The notes under the pieces were generated by a model. The model made no database searches. It had not been told where the DNA came from and saw only the letters and a program-made list of their open reading frames with translations. Positions 41,099 to 49,402 of a DNA stretch of 52,938 nt are shown one piece after another (position 1 is the stretch's first letter; the number at the start of each line of letters is the position of its first letter). The DNA is from CAYQTE01 sp964420285 (lineage in GTDB: Bacteria; Planctomycetota; Phycisphaerae; Tepidisphaerales; Tepidisphaeraceae). The translations under genes were made by a program, and so were the position numbers. Location of the stretch: assembly GCA_964420285.1 (NCBI GenBank), contig CAYQTE010000029.1, positions 1 to 52,938 of the forward strand. The letters run 5' to 3'.

Positions 41099-42079
41099 AT
41101 GAAGATCTCGTCTGTTGCCGTTCTCACAATTGGACTATCGCTCATGGGCGCCATCCACGCCCGCGGCGCCGGCGCCGGATCGCCGGCCACGCGCGCAGCC
41201 GCCGGTGGCAAGCCCACCATCTTCGTCTGCGGCGATTCAACGGCCAAGAATTCCGGGGCCGGCCGTGGTGGCCAGCAGATCCAGGGCTGGGGCACCCCGC
41301 TGGCCGAGTTCTTTGATGCCGCCAAGGCCACGGTCAACAACGTCGGCCACGCCGGAACATCCAGCCGCACCTATTACAACAACGCCGGCGACTGGCCCAG
41401 CGTTCTGACCAAGATCAAGGCCGGCGATTACGTCCTGATCGTCTTCGGCATCAACGATGGCGGTCCCCCCCGCGCCGTCACCGATCGCGGCTCGATCCCC
41501 GGCATTGGCGACGATACCGTCACCCTTCCCCGCGCTGGCGGCGCCCCGGAAATCGCCCACACCTACGGCTGGTACATGTCCAAGATGGCCACCGACGCCA
41601 TCGCCAAGGGCGCCCATCCCATCTACCTCACCGTGACCGCGCGCAATATCTGGACCAACCCCAACGTCCGCTACAACGACGGCACGCCGGCCGGTCCGCT
41701 GCCGGCCAATTATGATCCCAAGCAGGACAAGATCGAGCGAGGCACGTCGCGGGGCCAGTACACGCAGTGGACCAAGGACGTGGCGGCCAAGCTTCACCTG
41801 CCGGTCTTCGATCTGACGAATTTCTCCTGCGACAAATACGAAGCCATGGGCCGCGAAACCGTCAACGCCCTCTACAGCGACCACAACCACACGTTCATCC
41901 CCGGCGCGAAAATCGTGGCCGAATCGGTCGTCTCCGGCCTGAAGGCCTTCAAGGACAGCCCGTTCATCCCGCTGCTGTCGGAAGAGGGCAAAGCCGTCAA
42001 GACCGCCGATGCGAAGTATGTGAACGATAATCTTCCGGGTGCGGCGAGCAGGCCGACGACGGCGCCGGCGGGGAATTAG
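41099..42079 (+). CDS. SGNH-family rhamnogalacturonan acetylesterase-like protein
   Basis: From ATG 41099 (GGAGG 5 nt upstream) the 326-aa protein has signal MKISSVAVLTIGLSLMGAIH, then an SPATRAAAGG linker. SGNH blocks are in order: FVCGDSTAKNSG (Ser47), NVGHAGTSSRTY, LIVFGINDGG (Asn119), and DHNHTF with Asp261 and His264. These are the catalytic residues of GDSL/SGNH esterases; the GDSTAKN and GQQIQGWG segments resemble rhamnogalacturonan acetylesterases, which remove acetyl groups from pectin. C-terminus is SRPTTAPAGN. The frame upstream to 40916 is not used. Single gene. Confidence 0.9.
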   Translation: MKISSVAVLTIGLSLMGAIHARGAGAGSPATRAAAGGKPTIFVCGDSTAKNSGAGRGGQQIQGWGTPLAEFFDAAKATVNNVGHAGTSSRTYYNNAGDWPSVLTKIKAGDYVLIVFGINDGGPPRAVTDRGSIPGIGDDTVTLPRAGGAPEIAHTYGWYMSKMATDAIAKGAHPIYLTVTARNIWTNPNVRYNDGTPAGPLPANYDPKQDKIERGTSRGQYTQWTKDVAAKLHLPVFDLTNFSCDKYEAMGRETVNALYSDHNHTFIPGAKIVAESVVSGLKAFKDSPFIPLLSEEGKAVKTADAKYVNDNLPGAASRPTTAPAGN

Positions 42080-42080
42080 T

Positions 42081-42265
42081 CCCGTAGGGTCCGCACCGCG
42101 GACCATTGCCTTTGCCTGCGAGAATTGTGGTCCGCAGTCCCGTAGGGTCCGCACCGCGGACCATTGCCTTCGCCGGCGAGAATTTTGGTCCGCACTCCCG
42201 TAGGGTCCGCATCGCGGACCATTGCCGTTGCCCGCGAGAATTGTGGTCCGCAGTGCGGACCCTAC
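42081..42265. repeat. three tandem 58-bp palindromic repeats
   Basis: Units 42081-42138, 42139-42196 and 42197-42254 are nearly identical; each begins CCCGTAGGGTCCGCA, holds GCGGACCATTGCC and ends GAATTGTGGTCCGCAGT or a close variant. A final GCGGACCCTAC (42255-42265) is the inverse of the start of unit 1 (GTAGGGTCCGC), so the array is bounded by inverted ends. Starts right after the esterase stop and ends 14 bp before the next gene. Confidence 0.9.
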
Positions 42266-42278
42266 AAGTAGCGCAACC

Positions 42279-43112
42279 ATGAGCGATCAACCGCCGGTGC
42301 ATCGCCTCGACTACGCGCCCGGCCGGCCGCCGCGAAAATGGCTGCGACGGTTGGTGATGGCGATCGTCGCCGCCAGCGTGATTGGCACCGGCCTGAAATA
42401 CTGGCCGGCCGTCCGCGATCGCGCGGTGGTGCTGTATTGGCAACGCCAGTGCATGAATTTCCAGCCGCCGGGCCCAGATACGGTGGTTTTGGGCGACGTA
42501 CGGCCGGGCGATGTAGTGCCTCAGCCGCCGCGTGGATATATATCCCTGCACACCAGCCCAGCCTATTTCATTCTGCCGGGTATGGTGGTCACCGGGCCGT
42601 ATACTTACGGCGACGCCGTTTGCTGCGCCCCGATCTGCTGGGGACACTTCGTCGAGGCAACATCACTTTACCCCTATAGCAACCAGCCTGACGCAATCGT
42701 GTTCCTGCATGCCCGCCGTAATCCGTGTGGCCTTGAACGTCTCGTTGCTGTCGGAAGATGGGATGACCCTCAGGAAAACAGTACGTTGGTGGCATCGATA
42801 GTGGTGCCGGGCGACGCGGGACATCTTCCGAAGCTCCAAGGCGGCGGGGTCGATGACCAACTTCAAGGCATACGGCAGGAATTCTGGGGCGAGGGCTTCA
42901 ACACGCGCAAGATCTTCGCCGGCACCGTCGACCCGGCCGACGAGTCGCGATTCACCATCGAATTCGAATGGCTCGACGGCGTTCGTGGCGTTATTGATGG
43001 CCAACTCCTGGACACCGGCCACGTCAACCTGACCATCCGGCCCGGCCCCGGTGATTACGATTCGTACAACAAACGAATGCAAGATCGCGCCGCGACCCAA
43101 CCGGCGAACTGA
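42279..43112 (+). CDS. single-pass membrane protein, 277 aa
   Basis: From ATG 42279 the protein has a short cytosolic N-terminus (MSDQPPVHRLDYAPGRPPRK), a membrane helix (LRRLVMAIVAASVIGTGL) and a periplasmic domain: GYISLHTSPAYFILPGMVVT, DAVCCAPICWGHFVEATSLY, DAIVFLHARRNPCGLERLVA. The cysteine-rich CCAPIC segment stands out. It ends ATQPAN. Probably a conserved planctomycete family; function not known. It is in the same direction as the esterase, but the repeat array separates them. Confidence 0.68.
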   Translation: MSDQPPVHRLDYAPGRPPRKWLRRLVMAIVAASVIGTGLKYWPAVRDRAVVLYWQRQCMNFQPPGPDTVVLGDVRPGDVVPQPPRGYISLHTSPAYFILPGMVVTGPYTYGDAVCCAPICWGHFVEATSLYPYSNQPDAIVFLHARRNPCGLERLVAVGRWDDPQENSTLVASIVVPGDAGHLPKLQGGGVDDQLQGIRQEFWGEGFNTRKIFAGTVDPADESRFTIEFEWLDGVRGVIDGQLLDTGHVNLTIRPGPGDYDSYNKRMQDRAATQPAN

Positions 43113-43171
43113 CCAACGGCTCTTGGCGTGTTTTCTTCCTCTGCGTCTCGGCGTCTCAGCGTATTAGTCTT

Positions 43172-44029
43172 TCATTTCCGCTTGATCGGAACAACCTCAA
43201 ACCCCTCCGGAACGTACGTCAGCCGGCGCTGCCAGGGGAATCTGGGCAGGAACATCCCCGTGCGGGTCATCAGTTCGCGGTAGTCTTCGCTGACGCTGGC
43301 GAGTTTGTCTTCTTCCAGTCTCGCTCGCCAGGTCATGATCGCGAACATGGTGGGAATCAACACGAAATAGATCGGCTCCATATCCGCCAGCAGCATGGCA
43401 AACAGGGCCAGGAAATATCCGAGATAAATCGGATGCCGGATAAACCGGTACGGCCCGCGCAGCACCACCTTGCGGACCGCGACCAGAATGCCGAACGACC
43501 GGCCCAGTGACATCAGCCCCCAGACCGAAACCGCCCCGCCGATCGCGCCGAACACCAGCCCGATGAACGCAATGTATTCCTGTCGCAAATCGCCCTCGAC
43601 CAGCGACTGCCTCATCCACCACGGAAGCAGATAGGTATAGTCGTAGGTGATAAAGAAAAACGCCGCCAGCAGCGGCACCAAGATCTCCGGCAGCGTCCGG
43701 TAGCGGGCCACCGGCTTGCGGTTGGTCAGCAGAAAGATTGCTATCGAGAACTGGATGCAAAACAAGAGCCCATCGGAAATGAGAGCGGCGACCTGGTTCC
43801 TGGTCCAATCCCGCGGCGCTATCGACCAGAACCCGGATTTATTGAACACATCCAGGTCGTAATACCCCGTCAAAATCGTCCACGCCAGATAGAAATAGAC
43901 GATGGGCAGGACGAAGTTCTCTAAAACGGTCGCCGCCCAGACCAGCGCGGCGGGCGCCGAACGAACCGGCTCGCCCGGCCTTGCCGGCTCATAGTCCAGC
44001 ACCATCGTTTTGGCGGGCTTTGGGGACAT
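43172..44029 (-). CDS. isoprenylcysteine carboxyl methyltransferase-like membrane protein
   Basis: The 285-aa protein has about six to seven membrane helices and the ICMT/PEMT signature in its C-terminal third: VVLRGPYRFIRHPIYLGYFL (RHPxY) followed by a long helix and the end motif ARLEEDKLASVSEDYRELMT. This pattern binds S-adenosylmethionine at the membrane. In bacteria these proteins methylate lipids or unknown substrates. The N-terminal MSPKPAKTMVLDYEPARP resembles the start of the membrane protein at 42279 (LDYAPGRPP), a curious shared motif. Single gene. Confidence 0.82.
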   Translation of the reverse strand: MSPKPAKTMVLDYEPARPGEPVRSAPAALVWAATVLENFVLPIVYFYLAWTILTGYYDLDVFNKSGFWSIAPRDWTRNQVAALISDGLLFCIQFSIAIFLLTNRKPVARYRTLPEILVPLLAAFFFITYDYTYLLPWWMRQSLVEGDLRQEYIAFIGLVFGAIGGAVSVWGLMSLGRSFGILVAVRKVVLRGPYRFIRHPIYLGYFLALFAMLLADMEPIYFVLIPTMFAIMTWRARLEEDKLASVSEDYRELMTRTGMFLPRFPWQRRLTYVPEGFEVVPIKRK

Positions 44030-44124
44030 GCAATATTACCTACGGCCGCGGAGCCGTTTTGTTGACAAGGCGGTTGCAAGCCCCCGACGATTCATCCGGA
44101 GTCGCCGGTATTTCCCCCATTCGC

Positions 44125-44154
44125 TATCCATTATCCATTGTCCATTGTCCATTG
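44125..44154. repeat. CCATTGT-type microrepeat
   Basis: A run of TATCCAT and GTCCATT units (about four) sits 5 bp after the end of pyrG (minus strand). It is simple low-complexity sequence of the kind often seen between planctomycete genes. Confidence 0.6.
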
Positions 44155-44158
44155 CCCG

Positions 44159-45913
44159 CTAAACCGTCTGCGGCGCCGATTGGGGCTTGTTCCGGCCCTC
44201 GGAATACTCGACCGCCGCCTTGACCAGGCCGAGGAATAGCGGCGACGGCCGCAGCGGCCGGCTGGTCAGTTCGGGATGTGCCTGCGTGCCCACGAAATAG
44301 GGGTGGACATCGGTGGGCAGTTCGAGGATTTGCATGATCGGCTGGCCGGGCGCCTTGCCGCTGAAGATCAGGCCGTGCTGCTCGAGCGTCGGGATGTAGC
44401 GCGGATCGACCTCGTAGCGGTGGCGGAATCGCAGGCGGGCGCGCGTGGCGCCGTCGAACAGGCGGGAGGCCAGCGTATCCGGCTTGATCTCCACATCCTT
44501 GCCGCCCAGACGCATGTTACCGCCCAAACCCTCGATCTGCTTTTGCTCGGGCAGAATATCGATCACCGGCTCGGGGGTGGCACGGTCAAATTCGGTGCTG
44601 TTGGCCCCGGCCAGGCCGCACATGTTGCGGGCGTATTCAATCACCGCCATCTGGAACCCAAGGCACAGGCCGAGGTATGGGATGTGGTTCTCGCGAGCGT
44701 AGCGGATGCATTCGATCTTGCCCTCGGTGCCGCGCACGCCGAATCCGCCGGGCACGATGATCCCGTGGCATTCCGTCAGCCGCCGGGCCACGTTTTTGGC
44801 GTCGACGGCCGTGGTGTCGATCCATTTGAACTGGACATTGACGTTGAGCTGCACGCCGCAATGTTCGCCGGCCTTGATGATGCTGGCGTAGGCGTCGCGG
44901 AGGCTGGTGTATTTGCCGGTGACGGCCAGGGTGATATCGCGGCGGGCCTTGCCGATGCGATCGACAAACTGCCGCCACCTAAGCCGGGCCTGATCCTCGG
45001 CCCGCTGATCGACGCGGTCGTGGAGGCTCAGCAGCGTGAGCACTTCGCGGTCGATCCCCGATTCGCGAAGGCCTTCGGGAATTGTGTAAATGCTCTCGAC
45101 ATCGTGCATCGACACCACGCGCTTCATCGGCACGTTGGTGTACATCGAGATCTTCTCGCGGACCTTTTCCTTCACCGGCGACTGGGCCCGGCAGGCGATG
45201 ATGTGCGGCATGATCCCCACTTCCATCAGCCGTTTGATCCCCAGTTGCGCCGCCTTGGATTTCTGCTCACCCAGCGAGCCCGGCTCCAGCACGTACGTCA
45301 GCACGACGAACACCACCGAGCCTTCACCCTCTTCATAGGCAAGCTGACGACACGCCTCCAGATAGGCCTGATTCTCAAAGTCCCCCACCGTGCCACCCAC
45401 TTCGACGAAGACCACATCCGCGTTGGAACTGGCAGCAAGCTGCCGGAGTTTCAGCTTCACCTCGCCGGTCACATGCGGAATGAACTGCACATCGCGACCC
45501 AGATATCCGCCTTCGCGCTCCTTTTTCAGCACGGCCGACAGAATCTGCCCATTGGTGGCGAAATTGGCGGCCGAGAGATTCTGATCCAACAGGCGTTCGT
45601 AGGTGCCCAGGTCCATGTCGGTTTCCATGCCATCATCGAGGACGAAGACCTCGCCGTGGCGGAATGGATTGAGGGTTCCGCTGTCGATGTTGTAATACCC
45701 TTCCATCTTGATGGGCGCGACGCGCAGGCCCTTGTCCTGAAGAAGCTTGGCCAGCGATGAGGAGAAGATCCCCTTGCCCAGCCCGCTGATGACGGTGCCG
45801 ACGACCACCACGTACTTGTGATGGCCCTTGCGGTAACCCTCGGGCATGGGGGTATAGAATTCGGTTTCCTCGGTCGATTGCCCGATCCGGGTCAAAAGTT
45901 CTTCATTATTCAT
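44159..45913 (-). CDS. pyrG: CTP synthase
   Basis: CTP synthase makes CTP from UTP, ATP and glutamine. The 584-aa protein has the synthase domain with GTVISGLGKGIFSSSLAKLL (P-loop Lys47), KMEGYYNIDSGTLNPFRHGE, DDGMETDMDLGTYERLLD and FVEVGGTVGDFENQ, and the glutaminase domain with YLGLCLGFQ (Cys417) and TQAHPE (His546, Glu548). Usual motifs are GGVVSSLGKG and KLDPYxN; here they are GTVISGLGKG and KMEGYYN, and there is a 32-residue N-terminal extension. AAGGAGG lies 6 nt before ATG 45913. It follows kdsB after 64 bp, so CTP is made beside its user. Confidence 0.95.
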   Translation of the reverse strand: MNNEELLTRIGQSTEETEFYTPMPEGYRKGHHKYVVVVGTVISGLGKGIFSSSLAKLLQDKGLRVAPIKMEGYYNIDSGTLNPFRHGEVFVLDDGMETDMDLGTYERLLDQNLSAANFATNGQILSAVLKKEREGGYLGRDVQFIPHVTGEVKLKLRQLAASSNADVVFVEVGGTVGDFENQAYLEACRQLAYEEGEGSVVFVVLTYVLEPGSLGEQKSKAAQLGIKRLMEVGIMPHIIACRAQSPVKEKVREKISMYTNVPMKRVVSMHDVESIYTIPEGLRESGIDREVLTLLSLHDRVDQRAEDQARLRWRQFVDRIGKARRDITLAVTGKYTSLRDAYASIIKAGEHCGVQLNVNVQFKWIDTTAVDAKNVARRLTECHGIIVPGGFGVRGTEGKIECIRYARENHIPYLGLCLGFQMAVIEYARNMCGLAGANSTEFDRATPEPVIDILPEQKQIEGLGGNMRLGGKDVEIKPDTLASRLFDGATRARLRFRHRYEVDPRYIPTLEQHGLIFSGKAPGQPIMQILELPTDVHPYFVGTQAHPELTSRPLRPSPLFLGLVKAAVEYSEGRNKPQSAPQTV

Positions 45914-45977
45914 GGCCTGCCTCCTTGGCACGTCCTGCTGAACACATTTCCATCCATAAAACACACCCCCGCCGCGA

Positions 45978-46739
45978 TCAGCTCGTAGCGCCCGCCGGCA
46001 CACTGCCGACCTGCCGCTTCACAAATTCCGCGTACTGCTGCGGCGTGTCGATCCCATGCACGGCCCGGCGGGTCAACAGCACATGGATCGACCGGCCATG
46101 TTCCAGGGCGCGAAGCTGCTCGAGTTTTTCCGCCCGTTCCAAGCCCGTTGGCTCCCACGCGGCGAATTCCAGCAGGAACCGCCGGGTGTACGCGTAGACG
46201 CCCTGATGCAGATAGTAGGTCGGCGAAAACCCCGCCGCTCCATCCCGGCGAAAAGGAATTGCCGCTCGCGAGAAATACAACGCCCGGCCCTGGCGATCCA
46301 TGACCACTTTGACGAGATTCGGATCGGCCACATCCGCGTCGGCCGGAAAGGGAGTTGCCGCCGTCGCCATGGCCTCGCCGCCGTGTTCCATTCGCTCGAT
46401 CAACCCATCAATGGTGGCCGGTTCGATTTCCGGCTCATCGCCCTGGACATTAACGATCACATCTGCATCCGCCCCGCCGTTATTCCGCACGACCTCGGCC
46501 ACCCGATCCGTACCGCAGGGAATGGCGGGCGAGGTCATCACACACGTTGTTCCAAACGGTCCCAGCGCCTCCACGATTCGCGCATCATCTGTTGCCACAA
46601 TCACTTGCGACACGCGAGTACACTGCTTCACCCGATCCACCACATGCTGTACCAACGGCCGGCCGGTCTGGGAGGCGACGATCTTGCCTGGAAAACGGGA
46701 TGAACCCCAGCGAGCAGGAATGACGACCAAGGCAGCCAA
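45978..46739 (-). CDS. kdsB: 3-deoxy-manno-octulosonate cytidylyltransferase
   Basis: KdsB activates Kdo with CTP to CMP-Kdo for lipopolysaccharide inner core. The 253-aa protein carries PARWGSSRFPGK at the N-terminus (CTP binding), QVIVATDDARI, CGTDRVAEVV, VIVNVQGDEPEI with the metal-binding Asp, and LYFSRAAIPFRRD and HQGVYAYTRRFLLEF later. Length is normal. The start is TTG 46739, which gives MAALVVIPARWG; no good ribosome site stands before it. Upstream about 100 bp is the second 220-bp element, which may affect its expression. First gene of a kdsB-pyrG operon. Confidence 0.92.
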   Translation of the reverse strand: MAALVVIPARWGSSRFPGKIVASQTGRPLVQHVVDRVKQCTRVSQVIVATDDARIVEALGPFGTTCVMTSPAIPCGTDRVAEVVRNNGGADADVIVNVQGDEPEIEPATIDGLIERMEHGGEAMATAATPFPADADVADPNLVKVVMDRQGRALYFSRAAIPFRRDGAAGFSPTYYLHQGVYAYTRRFLLEFAAWEPTGLERAEKLEQLRALEHGRSIHVLLTRRAVHGIDTPQQYAEFVKRQVGSVPAGATS

Positions 46740-46841
46740 AGCGAATCCCGGTACGGGGTTTCCGAGCCAACTTCAAACTGCGGAGCGACCTTACAGGCGA
46801 CGGGCGGCGGTGTCAAATTTCGCCGATCAGTTGGCCATCAC

Positions 46842-47061
46842 CGAGAGTGCCCGATTTTCCGGGCGATGGTAACTCGATGCGGAGCAACCTCCTACCCCTC
46901 CCCTTGTACTCAGGGGGAGGGTTGGGTGGGGGTCGACCGCTATGGCGTCGGTCGCGGCTTCGAGATGGCAGCACCTCTGGCGAAGAACCCCCACCTCCGT
47001 CCTCCCCCTGAGTACAAGGGGAGGAGGAAAAGACAGGCTCCCGGAAAATCGGGCACTCTCG
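46842..47061. mobile_element. MITE-like palindromic element, copy 2
   Basis: The ends 46842-46863 and 47040-47061 are a perfect 22-bp inverted repeat containing GAGTGCCCGATTTTCCGGG. Inside, 46897-46920 and 47001-47024 are a perfect 24-bp inverted pair, each a GTACT-core hairpin. Flanks are CCATCAC (46835-46841) and CCATCGC (47062-47068), a near-perfect 7-bp direct repeat. The minus-strand frame through it is open, as in copy 1. The rest of the gap 46740-47200 holds no gene. Confidence 0.85.
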
Positions 47062-47200
47062 CCATCGCAAGCGCGGCGACGCCGGGCAGTCGGCGGCGAA
47101 TCTCGATTTCCCATTCACCGACCACTACCAAGACCCCGTCTCACACGTACAATGGCCCCAGACCCGCGTCGCGGCGGTTTGAACAGATACCGAGGAGAAT

Positions 47201-48544
47201 TTGGCCGAACTCAGCCGATCGAAATTGTCCGTCAAGCAGGAGCGAGCCATTCTCGTTGGCGTTCTGCTCCCCGAGTCCAGCGCCGACCCGCGCGATCCGC
47301 TGGGGGAATTGGCGGCCCTGGCCAAGACGGCCGGGGCGAAGGTTGTGGGGCAGATCCTCCAGAATCGCCAGCATATCGACGCCGGTACGTATGTGGGATC
47401 GGGGAAAGTGGTCGAGATCGCCGAATTATGCCGGGCCGACGACGCCGACGTGGTCATATTCGACAACGATCTTTCCCCGGCCCAGATCGGGGCGCTGGAA
47501 CGGATCATCAACAAGACGCTGGACAGTCCGCGCGGCCAGGGGATCAAGGTGCTGGACCGTTCGGAACTGATCCTGGATATTTTCGCCACCCGCGCCCAGA
47601 CCCACGAAGCCAGGCTCCAGGTCGAACTGGCACAGATGCAGTACACCTATCCGCGGCTCAGCGGCATGTGGGGACACCTGGAACGCATCGCCGGCGGGTC
47701 CGGGCCGGGAATCGGCACGCGCGGGCCGGGCGAGATGCAGCTTGAAATCGACCGCCGGCTGGTCCGCCGCCGCATCAGCGACCTGCGCAGGGAAATCGAT
47801 CTGATCGACCAGCGTAAGATGCGAACCATCCAGAAGCGAAATCTCGATCACTTCGCGATCTGCATCGTCGGATACACAAACGCGGGCAAGAGCACGCTGT
47901 TCAACACGCTGGTCGACGCCCGCACGTACGCGGATGACCAGCTCTTTGCGACGCTGGATACCAAAACCCGCCGGTGGAAGCTGGAACGCGGGACGGATGT
48001 AATGCTGTCAGACACCGTCGGGTTCGTGCGCGATCTGCCGACGAATCTGGTCGCCAGTTTCAAGGCCACTCTCGAGGAGGCCGTTCACGCCGATCTGCTT
48101 CTGCACGTGCTGGACGTCGGCCACCCGCGCGCCCAGCAGCAATTCAATTCGGTGCGGCAGGTGCTGGCGGATATTGGCGCTGGCGACAAGCCCGAGATTC
48201 TTCTGCTCAACAAGATCGACACGCCCGAGGGCGAGCACAATGCTCCCACCTGGCGCACGCTTCACCCCGGCGCGCTGCCCATCAGCGCCAAGACGGCCGC
48301 CGGACTGGCCGATCTGCACGAATCGGTCCACGGCCACGTCCGCGGCCAGCGCGTGGACGTGACGCTCGATATCGATCCAACGCTGGGCAAGCTGATCGCG
48401 TTCATCGAAACGCACAGCACGGTTCACTCGCGCAAGATGCACCGCAGCCGGCTGCGCATAAAGGCCACCGTCAGCAAACACACGCTGGCCGATCTGACGA
48501 AGAATCCGGATGTGGCGATTGTGGAGAGCAAGGCGAGCGAATAG
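47201..48544 (+). CDS. hflX: ribosome-associated GTPase HflX
   Basis: HflX is a GTPase that splits stalled ribosomes. The 447-aa protein has the N-terminal HflX domain (VGVLLPESSADPRDPLGELA, YVGSGKVVEIAE, DNDLSPAQIGALERIIN, RSELILDIFATRAQTHEARL), the linker helices (GSGPGIGTRGPGEMQLEIDR), and the G domain: GYTNAGKST (224-232), DTVGFVRDLP (271-280), NKID (337-340). A C-terminal domain follows. Start is TTG 47201 with GAGGAG just upstream. Length is normal. It diverges from kdsB. Confidence 0.95.
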   Translation: MAELSRSKLSVKQERAILVGVLLPESSADPRDPLGELAALAKTAGAKVVGQILQNRQHIDAGTYVGSGKVVEIAELCRADDADVVIFDNDLSPAQIGALERIINKTLDSPRGQGIKVLDRSELILDIFATRAQTHEARLQVELAQMQYTYPRLSGMWGHLERIAGGSGPGIGTRGPGEMQLEIDRRLVRRRISDLRREIDLIDQRKMRTIQKRNLDHFAICIVGYTNAGKSTLFNTLVDARTYADDQLFATLDTKTRRWKLERGTDVMLSDTVGFVRDLPTNLVASFKATLEEAVHADLLLHVLDVGHPRAQQQFNSVRQVLADIGAGDKPEILLLNKIDTPEGEHNAPTWRTLHPGALPISAKTAAGLADLHESVHGHVRGQRVDVTLDIDPTLGKLIAFIETHSTVHSRKMHRSRLRIKATVSKHTLADLTKNPDVAIVESKASE

Positions 48545-48602
48545 ATCACGTACGGGTTCAGTCAACAGCGATTCTCATCGTTTCTGGCTCGAGCGGCGGA
48601 AG

Positions 48603-48631
48603 ACTCACGCGGAGACGCGAAGAACGCGGAG
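48603..48631 (+). repeat. left flank repeat of the GxxExxY module
   Basis: ACTCACGCGGAGACGCGAAG then AACGCGGAG; about 25 of 29 bases match the inverse of 49403-49432. The gap 48545-48756 holds this repeat and another fragment of the same kind (48774-48800, inside the gene end), and no other gene. Confidence 0.6.
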
Positions 48632-48756
48632 GCAGATTTCTGAAAGTCAGGTGTCTCTGCGATTGACTACTTGCCTGAGCGCCGAGCTTCGCCACTTCGA
48701 TTTTGACCACAAGCTTTCCTCCGCGCCTTCGCGTGAGGTTTCTTTTCCGTTGTCGG

Positions 48757-49352
48757 TCACCCCTCGGCAGGCAGTCGATTCACGCGGAGGGCCGGGGACG
48801 CGGAGATGGGAAGATCGTTGACGATGCGCTGCAAACCATCCTTAAGCGTGGCGGCGCCGAAGTTCATGAGAAGACCGACATGCAGTCCCATCAGGCGAAG
48901 ATAGGTCAACACTTGTTTGCCGTGGACGGGGACGAGCTTCTCCACGCTCTTGAGCTCCACGATAACGCAGCCCTCCACCAGCAGGTCGACGCGAAATCCT
49001 TCCTCGAAAACCATGCCGTCGTATTCGAAGCGGACGACCTTTTGACGTTCCACCCTTAACAGCCTGTGGCAAAAGTCGCACGGGCCGATCTTGCGGCTTT
49101 GCCCTTGGCTCTTCGTTGTCGAAACTCAGCGTATTTCATTGCAATACTCTTCATTTCTCCGCCTCGATCCAAGGGCAAATCCGCAGCGCTCGGCCTCGCG
49201 GGACTTTTGCCACAGGCTGTTAAGCCCCGGCGCTCCAGCGCCCGCGCCAACACGGCCTCGTAAACAGATTCCAAAAGTCCCGGGCCAATCTCCACGTGAA
49301 TCTTCATTGCCGCATCCACGATCGCACCGGTTATTTCATCAAGTGTTTTCAT
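48757..49352 (-). pseudogene. GxxExxY protein gene, interrupted by a 160-bp element
   Basis: The N-terminal fragment (49352-49221) reads MKTLDEITGAIVDAAMKIHV, then GPGLLESVYEAVLARALERR with the GxxExxY motif (GLLESVY). The C-terminal fragment (49056-48757) reads VERQKVVRFEYDGMVFEEGF, then RVDLLVEGCVIVELKSVEKL. They are split by a 160-bp element; a TTAA duplication supplies the stop of the first fragment. Joining the two at one TTAA gives ...RRGLRVERQ... in frame, 143 aa, normal for the family. GxxExxY proteins have a PD-(D/E)XK-like core and unknown role. Each fragment alone is an open frame but cannot make the full protein. Confidence 0.88.
49056..49223. mobile_element. 160-bp non-autonomous element with TTAA duplication
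   Basis: The ends CAGCCTGTGGCAAAAGTC (49060-49077) and GACTTTTGCCACAGGCTG (49202-49219) are an 18-bp perfect inverted repeat. TTAA stands at both borders (49056-49059 and 49220-49223). Inside, GCGGCTTTGCCCTTGG and CCAAGGGCAAATCCGC form a second near-perfect pair. No coding capacity. TTAA duplications are typical of some transposase groups (for example IS1380-type or piggyBac-type); which one moved this cannot be seen. Confidence 0.85.
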
Positions 49353-49402
49353 ATTCGTCGGTTCCCGCGAAGAAAGAAGAAGCCCACGCTGTCCGCTTCC
49401 AA

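Noticed and set aside
42081..42265. CRISPR array
   Set aside because: Units are 58-bp nearly identical direct repeats without unique spacers, and no cas gene is near.
44276..45760. 494-aa plus-strand frame over pyrG
   Set aside because: Antisense of CTP synthase; Asp/His/Gly-rich shadow.
46813..47118. 101-aa minus-strand frame through the second element
   Set aside because: The frame is made by the palindromic element itself, as in copy 1, and has no gene context.
48757..49352. two separate intact genes instead of one broken gene
   Set aside because: Each half matches only one part of the GxxExxY family and they join in frame after removal of the element.
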